From contig OX459101.1 of NCBI GenBank assembly GCA_949775045.1, forward strand, positions 16,336,180-16,400,179: a DNA stretch of 64,000 nt, given 5' to 3'. Within the stretch, counting starts at the first letter, position 1, and each line of letters opens with the position of its first letter. This stretch comes from Metridium senile. Lineage: Eukaryota > Cnidaria > Anthozoa > Actiniaria > Metridiidae. Position numbers and translations under genes: made by a program. Under the pieces are notes generated by a model. That model saw only the letters and a program-made list of their open reading frames with translations. It had not been told where the DNA came from and did no database searches. Positions 45,701 through 57,700 of this stretch are shown one piece after another.

Positions 45701-48700
45701 TAGTTGCTGATCATAAACTATGAAAAGTATACACCTATTTCAATTAACGTTGTCTATCTGGAATGGTTGATATGAGACCGATAGAAATTGTGGGAGCTCG
45801 TTAAATTGCAAATACACTATTATAATCACGCTTGAATAGTAATGTTTACTTCTAAAATACTGTTATCTGTAATTCAGCACCATTCAAGTGTGATTAAAAC
45901 AATGTATTTGTAGTTTAATGAACTCCCACAGTTCTTATCGGTCTCAGATCAACCATTCCAGATGGACAACATTACTTGAAATATGTGTATATGGAAGATA
46001 TCTTGAGTGTTCAGTATGGTAGAGGGTTTCTCAATTTATTATACCATTAAAGGTTCAATTGATTTCTCACTTTTGTTGTCATCAGCTTCTCTCAAAGTCA
46101 ATGGATTTTGGCTATACTAAGCAAAATCGGGAATTTTAATCCTTACAACCTTGGTCAAATTATTATAACCCCTAAAATTAACTTTTCACTTTGGTTGTAA
46201 CTTTCTCGTTTCTTGCATCTTTTTATCAACAACCCACATTAAAAGGTATTTGCTTTGCCTTTGCTACTGTTTCTTGATTTGGTGCATTCTGTTTCGCGCT
46301 ATATGCATAATTTTAGCGCCAAATATGCTAATTTAAATAATCCGTATAAAAGCTAAGTGTAACGGTTTAGATTTCATTCTAAGTACTACTGTCAAGCCTC
46401 CGGGTAAGTCTAGATCGATTTTCAAGCTATTAACATGTAATCATAATTTCTAACTAGATATACACATTGCAGATTTCGAACCCCTCATAAAGCTGCACTA
46501 TGTCACGTAATAAGTAATAAAGATGTTTGAAACCAGATGCAAAGCCTAGTACTTGTGAATCATTCGAAATCCGTGGTGCCATCAAGATGACGGATCAAGA
46601 AGCAAGTAAAGAAAACGCCAAAAGTCAACGAAGAAATGCCAAAGCAAAGTTTACGAGAAAACTGAATGAGAATGTTAAATCAATCGACGAGAAAAGGAAC
46701 CAAGAAGTTGTTGGCCAGCTATTCGCAGAGTTGAAAGAAGCCTGGAGCAATGTCGAGAGCAAGCACGAAAACTACTGCGCGTATCTAAGCGACGACGAAT
46801 GTGAAAATGAAGAAGAATGGATCTCAGAAATTCATGTACGTTATGTTAACGCGATGGTTAAAAACACAGAATACGAAAGCGAATACAAAGAACAAGAAAA
46901 GACTCTCAAGTTGAAGGAACAACAAACGGAGATACGCAAGAAAGAACAAGTTAACACAAGGAAATTGATCGAGCAAACGAAAGTTAAGCGAGATTTGAAC
47001 CACGGCCTATTCCAACAGCTAATAAATGACCTTCAAGCTATGCTAAAAGACGAAGAAAAGCTCGAAGTAGCAGTCCTAATCAAGTTAAACAAAGAATTGG
47101 ACTCAACCTTTAAAGAATGCAAAGAAATAAGTGACAAGTACATAGAACTTCTAGCTGAAGAAGATTGTGACGTGTCGACTGATATTCTGTGGATGAAAAA
47201 CTTACAACAAGTTCACAGCCGCGCTATCTTTGAGATCGAGAGAAGAATCGCAAGGGGTAAACAACTTAAAGAAGAGAGAAGCAACGTGCGACTAGAAAAA
47301 AACGAAGTTACCGATGTTTGACGGAAATCTGAGGAATTATGCTCGATTCAAAACAGACTTTCAAAAACAAGTTCAACCTCATTTATCCAAAGAAGCCGCT
47401 CCATACACGCTTAGATCATGCCTGGGAAGAGAACCGCTGAAAATCGTAAAAAGCGTAGACGATGATTTAGACATGATGTGGAAGTATCTTGATGGAAAAT
47501 ACGCTGATCCAGCCAAAGTTGTTGATGCTATCATGAACGTCATTCATATGTTCAAGCCCATGAAAGAAAATGACAACAAAAAGTTCGTAGAGTTCGTAGA
47601 TGTCGTAGAAGATTCCTACAGAGACCTAGTTCGCCTTGGTTTGGAAATGGAGATAACAACGACCAGTTCTATTAGTATTGTGGAGAAGAAACTTCCACCT
47701 GACGTCAAAAGAGAGTGGTCGAAAACCATCACCAACCCAAGCATCGACAAAACAGATAAATTTCGTATTCTTCTGGAGTTCTTAATTAACCAAAGAAGAG
47801 CGATAGAATATGAATCATCGAATATACGCATCAACGCAGTTTGCACAAAGCCTATTGTCCAAACCGTTCATTTTGCAGATAACAACCAAGAAAGAACAAA
47901 GCCTATTGTCCAAACCGAAAACAACCAAGTTACAAAATCACCATATCGAAGATGCCTAATCCACGGTAACGGTAACCATTGTACCGATGAATGTAAACAG
48001 TACATTTCGAAGACGATTGAAGACAAAAGGGAACTTCTCAAGGAAAAGAAAGCCTGCTGGTCCTGTTTGAAACCCGGACATTCCATTAATGACTGCAAAA
48101 GAAGAAGAACATGCGGGGAAAATGGATGTATGTTAAATCATCACAGGACAATTCACGAAGAGAAAAAGCATCAACATTCAGTATCAACTTGCAATTCTTC
48201 GATAAATCATGCTGAATCCTGTCTACTTCAGTACCAGAAGATAAAGACGCCCAAAGGAACAGTCAACGCTCTCTGGGATAGTGCAGCGTCGTTGTCCTTT
48301 ATAACATATGACAAAGCAAAAGCTGAACGACTTCATGGTAAAAACATTGATTTAAACATCGTCACTGTCGGAGGTAAAGCTGAAACGTTGAACTCGAAGG
48401 AATATACACTGACTCTCATCGACAAAGAAGGAAACACTGTGAACATTGTTGCATACGGAATAGAACAGATTACTTCAACTACTACTCAGCAAGTAAATGT
48501 CAACAACATTGTTAAGCTGTTCGAGGGAGTACATGAAGAAGAAATCGAAAGACCTGTCGGACCTGTAGATGTGCTCATTGGTTACAGTTATGCAGACCTC
48601 CATCCAAAGCCTGAGCAGAAATGCGAACGTTTGTTGCTACTAAGTAATAACTTTGGTCGTTGTATCGGTGGATGCATTCCAAATACGTCGGATGATATTC

Positions 48701-51700
48701 AAGTCAGCCAAATCAATCATGCGTATTTGTATTCTATGTCTCCAATTAGTACTGAAGACTTCTTCTCAATTGAAAACCTTGGAGTTGCTTGTAAACCTCA
48801 ATGTGGTGGATGTAGATGTGGAAAATGCTGTATTGGAGCTAAAAACTGTTCACTGAAAGAAGAACGTGAGATGAAGTTGATCGAAAAGAACCTCGACTAC
48901 GATGATGTAAACAAAGTGTGGACAGCTGTTTATCCTTGGATAAAGAACCCTGAAGATCTGCCAGACAACGAGCTAGTAGCTACTAAAATGTTGGAGTCAA
49001 CTGAAAGAAGATTACAGAAAAATCCATCTCATGCTAAAGTCTATCAAGAGCAGATTCAAGATATGGCGTCAAGAGGTGTAGCACGTAAGCTAACTAAGAC
49101 AGAAAAAGAAGATTACAATGGTCCTGTACACTACATCTCGCACCATGAAGTACTACGTCCAGAATCCACCTCCACATCAGTACGCATTGTGTTCAACAGT
49201 AGCGCTAACTACAAAGGACACTCATTGAATGACTATTGGGCCAAAGGGCCTGATCTATTTAACAACTTACTTGCTGTACTCCTACGATTTAGAGAAGACG
49301 AGGTAGCTTTGATGGGAGATGTAAAGAAAATGTACCATTCAGTCAAGATCAGTCCTCTGGATCAACACACTCACAGATTCTTGTGGAGAGATATGCAAGT
49401 CCATAGAAATCCTGATGTATACATTATTGAACGTGTGTCTTTTGGTGACAAACCATCTGGTGCTATCGCTACACTTGCAATGCGAAAAACTGCAGAAATG
49501 AGCCAAGACGAATATCCACAAGCAGCAAGAACAGTTATTGACAACTCGTATATGGATGATATCATTGACAGCGTTTCCAGTAAAGAAGAAGCAATGAAAC
49601 TAACGGAAGACATCGACAAAATCTTGAAAAAAGGAAATTTCAACATGAAATCCTGGATAGTATCACAAAGTTCAGATGTTACTGCAGACCAAGATATCAA
49701 TTTGATAGATCCAATCGTGTCAACCAAGGAGAAAGTTTTGGGAGTACTATGGGACCCTAAGACAGACAATCTTCATTATAAGATCAAACTGAACTTTTCT
49801 CCGAAAAGGAGAAAGCTGCATACAGAGTCTGACATCACAATAAATGAAATTCCACATCGATTTCCAGATCAACTAACCAAGCGAATGATTCTCTCACAAG
49901 TCAACGGAATATACGACCCACTTGGTCTCGCTGGTCCAATCACTGTAAAGGCCAAGATTATGATGAGAAAACTTTGGACAGAAAATTCAAATCTTGACTG
50001 GGATGAGCCAATACCAACGAGTTCACAAGATGAATGGCTACAATTCTTTCAAAGTCTATTTGAGATGGAGAATATTTCGTTCAATAGATGTCTCAAGCCA
50101 GCTAAAGCTGAAGGTCCTACAATACTCGTAATATTCAGTGATGCATCTAAAGACGCTTATGGTGCATGCGCATATGTAAGGTGGAAGATCGACGGTAGTT
50201 TTGCATCAAGCCTGGTCTTATCCAAGAATCGTCTCACACCAGCAAAACAGATGTCTATTGATCGTCTAGAGTTATGTGCAGCTGTACTCAACAAAAGAAT
50301 CAAAGAATTCATCGAAAGAGAAACAAGATGGAAGTTCGAGAAGATTTACCACATCGTTGACTCACAGATTGTCCAAGCACAAGTCAAGAAAGAATCCTAT
50401 GGATACAATACATTCGTAGCAACAAGAGTCGGGGAAATACAGGAAGGTACTAACCCAAATGAATGGTACTGGATAGAGGGAGAGCTGAACGTTGCTGATT
50501 ACTTAACAAGAGGAAAGTCACCAAGTGAAATAGATGAAAGCAGCATATGGCAGCATGGTCCTGAATTTCTCAAGAAACCAGAAAGTGAATGGCCAATTAG
50601 CAACAACTGCTATGTTACACCACAAGCTGAACTAATCATGAATACAAACGTTAAACCTGTTGACAATTTGGCCACAAGAATTGACATCGTGCGATTTTCA
50701 TCATATACAAAGCTGATAAGAGTAACAGCACGTGTACTTACACTGTACGGAAACGACACAGACAAACCAAGCCTCAAGAATGCCTGTAAGTGCCCTAATC
50801 CAGATAACATAAAGAAAGCTGAAGTACTGTGGATTAAAGAAGCACAAAAGAATATCAACATCAAAGACAAGAATTTAAGACGATTGTGTCCCGCCAGACG
50901 AAGTGATGGTATAATAGTAGTCAAAGGCCGCCTAGAAAACTGGATGGACGCAAGCTATAACCAAACTGAGATGATTTTGCTTCCCTACAAGCATGCCTTC
51001 TCGCGCCTTTATGCAGCACATATACACAGAAAAAGCCACTGCGGAGTCTCTGCGACAGTAAGCAAGATCAGAGTGAAGTACTGGATCATCGGTGTACACA
51101 AGCTAGTGAAGTCAATCAAGTTTAACTGCGTTACATGTAAGAAACTCGACAAAGAACTAGCTAAGCAACAGATGGGACAACTGCCTATTGAACGTCTCAA
51201 GCCCTCACCACCATGGTATCACTGTGGAGTTGACGTATTTGGACCATTTCAAATAAGAGACGCTGTAAAGAAAAGAACAACCGGCAAAGCCTATGGAGTG
51301 ATATTTACTTGCATGTCATCTAGAGCGGTACATGTCGACGTGGCTGCGGATTATTCAACAGAGAAATTCCTAATGGTGCTTCGCAGATTTGTAAGCCTAA
51401 GAGGATACCCTAGGAAATTACTCTCAGACAACGGCCCTCAGCTAGTGAAAGCTAATCAAGAACTCAACAAGATGACCAAATCATGGGAATGGAACAAACT
51501 GCAAGAATTTGGAGCTACTGAAGGTCTTGAGTGGGAATTCACGCCCGCAGACGCACCATGGAGAAACGGCGTAACAGAGTCCTTAATAAAGTCAGTCAAG
51601 AAAGCTCTTACCGTAGCTGTTAAGGATAATGTGATGACTTTCTCAGAGTTGCAAACCGTGTTCTACGAGGCAGCAAACTTAGTGAACGAACGCCCAATTG

Positions 51701-54700
51701 GACGTCATCCAACGTCGACCGATGATGGCTATTATCTCTGTCCTAACAACCTTCTTCTTGGACGATGTTCATCGAGAGTACCAAGTGGACCATTCAAAGA
51801 AACTTGTAGCCCAGCCCAACGCTTCGAATTCGTACAGCGAATTTGTAACGCGTTCTGGAAACACTGGACAAGAGACTTCTTCCCATCCCTTACAGTCAGA
51901 ACCAAATGGCATACTGCCCACAGAAATGTGATGGTCAACGATATCGTGATAATTCAAGATTCAAACCAAGTACGTGGAAATTGGAAGATTGGAAAGATTA
52001 CCAAAGTGTATCCTGACAGCAAGGGAAAAGTGCGAAAAGTTGATGTGATCTACAAACATGGAGACAGTACCCCTACAACTGTACAAAGAGCTGTCCAAAG
52101 ACTGGTTGTAATATTACCAGCAAATCAAGAATAAACGAACATTGAAATATATGAACACTTTAAGTAGAATAGTTTTATTAGTGGAATAAGTAATACACGT
52201 ATTTTCATTATTAAGGGCGGGAGTGTTTCGCGCTATATGCATAATTTTAGCGCCAAATATGCTAATTTAAATAATCCGTATAAAAGCTAAGTGTAACGGT
52301 TTAGATTTCATTCTAAGTACTACTGTCAAGCCTCCGGGTAAGTCTAGATCGATTTTCAAGCTATTAACATGTAATCATAATTTCTAACTAGATATACACA
52401 TTGCAGATTTCGAACCCCTCATAAAGCTGCACTATGTCACGTAATAAGTAATAAAGATGTTTGAAACCAGATGCAAAGCCTAGTACTTGTGAATCACATT
52501 CTAAGCGGTACTATATCAGGAAATTCAACCTCTAAAATGGATCAAAAGCTATTCTCTCAATCGAACAGTCCATCAAACTCTACAACAACTACTAACACCT
52601 GTAAACATGTTATATTCCCAGTGTATGTGCAGTTCATCATTACCCCGACTAACATGACGGTCAATGAAACTGAAAACATTCGGCTAAGGTGCCGCGCCTC
52701 GGGTGTCCCTTCACCAGTGATCACGTGGCAGAGAAAAGATAATGGGCCAATGCCTAACCGGTATAGTGTTGCCATGGGAGACCTACTCATTAGTGAAATT
52801 ACAAAAGAAGATGACGGCGTCTATCAGTGTGTTGCATCCAATGTACTTGGGTCAAGAACAACTGAAGCAAACATTACTGTCAATGGTAGGTATTTATTTT
52901 TAACAAGTTATCCTTGACAATTTTATATTGACAAGATTTCCTTGCTCGTGTAGACGATGAACAAGTTTTCCTTGACTTTAGGTTGTGCCTGCAATGTCTT
53001 GCAATCAGTGGAGTTCTCACATAATATTGGTTCTAGTCCCTTGTCGAGTAAAAAAATGGAGTTTACTTTTACTGATCGTGCGAAAAAACTTGGAACTAAT
53101 CTCATTAATATTCCTTGCCACATTTTCCTTGTTGTCCGTCTACAGGAGCAAATTTCCTCCTTGACAATTTTTCATTGCCAAGGAAAAGCCAACTTGCTAG
53201 CCTTTCCTTGTCAAGGAAAAATTGTTCATTTTACTCCATCTACACCAGCAATTTTTCCTTGTCAAGTAACTTGTCAAGGAAAAATTGCTCGTGTAAACGC
53301 CGCTTGACACTAAAAACAGATGCCGTTGAAGATATGAACATTTTAGAAATTGACAGTTCTAAAAGCTGAAACACTCGGAGCCAACAAGTAATCATTTCAG
53401 AAAACAAAAACGTTTTGGGATTTTGAATGCTATAAAATTGACATCATCTAGTGATTGTTTACTACAAAAACAATATCAATAAACTAAACAATGGTTCTTC
53501 TAGACAATTTAAAAAACCGATGTATTTTCTTATCAAGTGTAGTAGTTTGTAATGCAAGGAAAGTTTGACCATAAAACCTCACGCGAAAGTGTCATGCCTA
53601 CTATTGTAGTAATTTGAATACACAACACACTCATAATACCAATGCAACCCTTTGAACAATGCATTCTCACGGGAATATTATATCTTATTAGACAGTTTGA
53701 TGTGTAATATTGCTGGATATTTTTACTCGATCGATATTTTTACTCGCATATGACTAGTTGGATAAAAATAAGCCATATTTTTTCTGGATAACCTACTAAT
53801 CAGTTCGTGGTGTTCCTTCTAGTTTTCCCTGTAATAGTCTCCTTCGAGGAAAACACATTAACGGTCAACGAGTCCCAGACCCTTGCTCTTCCGTGCAGTG
53901 CCACAGGGTTCCCGCAACCAGCAATCACCTGGAACAAAAAGAGCGGTCATTTGCCTGAGGGTCGTTACACTTACGACTCACAGCGTCTTTCTATATCCAA
54001 TGTGAAGTATGTGGATAGAGGGGAATACGTATGTACGGCTAACAGCACACTGGGTGCAGTATCTGAAACAGTACGAGTTATTGTACAAGGTATGCCTGGG
54101 AATTATCTTAATAGAAATTAAGAGCGGTTGAACCTAAATATTGCCTATGGGCTGCAGTATACATTTTCTTTTTAAAATTTTCAAAATTAGCTCAACTAAA
54201 GGCCTACATGCACTGATTAAAAAAATTCCGTTGATCTGGGTATTTTTTATAGTATACCTTCATGGGTGGCTTAGCGTTGAGAGCGCTGGCCTTCACAAAG
54301 CACGAAGGCCTATAGTTAAGCCAATTTTGAGAACTTTGAAATAGTTGTATTCTGCAGCGCTTAGGAGCTATTTAGGGCCAACCATTTTTAATTGTTTGGA
54401 GAAAGAATTAATCGTAAATTAAGAACAAAAAATGCGACAATTTGTACATATATACATGTATATATATATATATATATATACATGTAATATGGAGCACTGG
54501 TGCTGGTCCTGGTGCACATCAAATAAGTTGATTCTCCTTCGGTTGGTGCTCAACGGATTGGATATTATCTCACCGAATCTACACTTATGAAATGTTAAAA
54601 TGGTGTCTCAGTTTTTATTGATGATTTTTTTTTATATAATTTGTGTAACTACAAGTATTTAGAGTCACACAATGTGTTTTCCCCTTGCAAGGGATGGACA

Positions 54701-57700
54701 AAGATATGCTATAATCGAATATATTGAATTAATTACGTCAAAAAAAGGTATTTCGGAAGGAAATACACGAGATGCTGTATTATTTCCTAACTTCTGACTT
54801 TTGTTGTGCAAAAATGAGTTAACGGTTTGGTCATCGCATCGCATCCAACGAGCCAGGGAAATGTTTTTTTTTTCTACAAATTTTTCATAAAGAAAACACA
54901 CAAAACCGTTTTTTTCGTGTGTGACGTGTGTGTTAGAAGGCAATCAAGACATCGAGGAATGATTTAATGACTTTGTTCAAAAGATGAGCATGGTATTTTC
55001 TACAAACAAGTTATCTCATTATACCTTACTTTTCTAGTGGCACCCAAGCTTATTGTTCAACCAAAGTCAACAGAGTTCGGTTATCGAGGTTACAATACAA
55101 TACTGAACTTCAGAGTCTTTGCTAACCCGCCTGCCACCATAAAATGGATGAAGTATGGCAAGGTGTTTCAGACGCTTACCCAAAGTAATAGCAGTTTGAA
55201 CTTGTCTAACGTTCAATTCAATTCTTCTGGTCTTTACCAGGCAGTAGCCAGGAATATACTGGGTGAGGTTAGAGTGAGGGCATTCCTGATTGTCTTACCT
55301 GATCAAGGTAAAAACGATTTTAGCATGTTTCCTTAGTCGATAATGATTAATGTCTTGAAATGTTATTAACTGCCTTATGATCGACGTATATTTTCAGTGG
55401 TATAATTTCCACATATCAAACATGTACAATATAACGTAGCATTATACACTGAAGTATCATTATACGCCGGAGGCTCGTATAAAGATTTATAAAGTTTTTT
55501 TTTATAAAGTTTTTATTACTTTTAATTGATGTTTGATTTGTTTTTTTTCTTCAGTTGCTGGTATAACATCGAAAATGAACGAGCAGAAATATAATTTTAA
55601 CTGCTCCAAGACCTATTTTAGTAAACCATGTTCTGCATTGGGATACCCCACTCCAACCATCATATGGAAGCACAACGGCGTCAGACTGATGTCAAAAACT
55701 GGTACCAATCTAACGCTGAGCATCACCAATGTAAATATAAAACATGCTGGACGCTACACATGTGAAGCATCCAACAGATTTGGTACTTCAAGACAACACT
55801 TTGATCTAGAAGTTAAGACATGTATGTTTGGCAAAATGTATTAAAACTCAATATTTTTTGTTTTATATATTTTTGTTATTAGGACACAGTGTTGGTTTAA
55901 TTTTCCTGAATTTAAAATTTCCTGGGTCATGTTTTATAGGTAAACTCATTGGAGGACGAGGACATTCCAAGTTGAATTTCACGAGAGAAATCAATATCGC
56001 ATGAATCGCGGAGTCCGCGGAGCGATGAGTGCGATATTGATTTTTCGAGTGAAATTCAAACGTGGAATTCCCGAATCCAAAAATGAATTTTCCTTGAATC
56101 TTATACTTCAATTTAAGCTTCAAAAACGAGACGCGCGTTGCTCGTTGCTCGTTCCGATGAATTCAGAAACCGGATGAGAGGGTATTCCACGCTAAATACC
56201 CTCACATCCCGTTTCGTTCTCAACCAATCAGCGCGTGAGTTTAAATTGAAGTACGTATAAGATTCTATAGGTAAATTCATTGGAGGACGAGGGAGAGTCC
56301 AAAAATGAATTTACCTTGAATCTCATTTCTTCAATTTAAGCTTCAAAAACCAGACGCGCGTGTTCCGCCGTTTCCGCCATGCGATTCAGAAACCGGATGA
56401 GAGGGTATTCCACGCTAAATACCCTCGCATCCGGTTTGGTTCTCAACCAATCAGTGCGCGAGTTTAAATTGAAGTATGAGATTCTATATAAACTTATGTT
56501 CATTACCAGAAAATATGCTTATAATAACGCAGCTAAAATGCAAAATGTGCATGTGCCTATATTGTCATAGACTCTAGGGAACATAAGAGGTGTTCGTTTT
56601 TATACTGCATTATATTTTTATTTTCTTATTACAGGTCTAGTGGTTCAGCTCACTGGGCCATGCACCTATTCAAGAGTCGATGGCTACAATGGTCGATTCA
56701 CATCACCTGGTTATCCAGGCAAATACAAGAACAACCAACATTGCTCTTTGACTCTTCATCTCACGTTCAACGCATCTATTTCACTTTTATTTAAAAGATT
56801 TAGCACAGAAGCAAAATACGACAAAGTAAAAGTCTACGACGATGCCAATTTTTCGTCATCTCTTGGTGAATTTAGTGGTAACAAGAAACCATTCAACATC
56901 ACCAGCACGTCAAACCAGCTATACATTACTTTCACTACAGATGGATCTGGCGTTAGAAATGGATTTTCGGCTAAGTACCAAGGTTTGTATCAAAGTTAAA
57001 GTATTGCTTAATATAGTCATTGTTATCTTCATATCTCGTTATGCGGAAGGAATTGCACAATTACGCAGTGAATTTTTATTTTTCACTTTTAATTTCAACA
57101 ACTAAGCACAATAAAATATTTGACAGCAAGATTGCTTGCAAGACGAAATAATATCATCTACTTTTTGTATTAGTTATCAACTAGCTTCGCATAGTTATTT
57201 TGTACTTATGTACAACTTGTTCTCGTTTTCAATGACATTACACAGAAGTATAAATAATTAAGTTCGTTCAATTCACGCTACACCGGTTCATACTTTTTTT
57301 TTATGCTGTTGCAGTATCTATCGGGATGGACTCAAAAAACCCTGCTGAATCGTGTCAACAAATTAAGGATTTATTCAGCTCTGCTGTCAGCGGTTTATAC
57401 TGGGTCAAGAATTGGCTGAATGGTAACAGTGAACATCAATATTGTGATATGAACTCACCAGGAGGAGGCTTGTTAAGCGGCGGCGGCGGCGACAGTGGTG
57501 GCGCTGGTGGTGGCGGTTTTGGCGGCAGTGGCGGTTTTGGCGGCAGTGGCGGTTCTGGCGGCAATGGTGGTTTTGGCGGCAGTGGCGGTTTTGGTGGCGG
57601 CGGCGGCGGTTTTGGTGGCGGCGGCGGCGGCGGCGGTGGTTTTGGCGGCGGCGGCGGTGGTTTTGGCGGCGGCGGCGGCGGTGGTTTTGGTGGCGGCGGC

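Larger units (their letters stand above)
46290..52496 (+). mobile_element. Full-length BEL/Pao LTR retrotransposon
   Basis: The element is 6207 bp with 273-bp LTRs (46290-46562 and 52224-52496) that start TGTTTCGCGC and end GTGAATCA. I see no difference between the LTRs by eye. A 5-bp target duplication, CATTC, flanks it (46285-46289, 52497-52501). Two overlapping ORFs encode gag-like and Gag-Pol products with domains in BEL/Pao order. A purine tract (AAGGGCGGGAG) abuts the 3' LTR. Identical LTRs and open frames indicate a very recent and possibly active insertion, in the sense orientation within a gene D intron. Confidence 0.95.
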
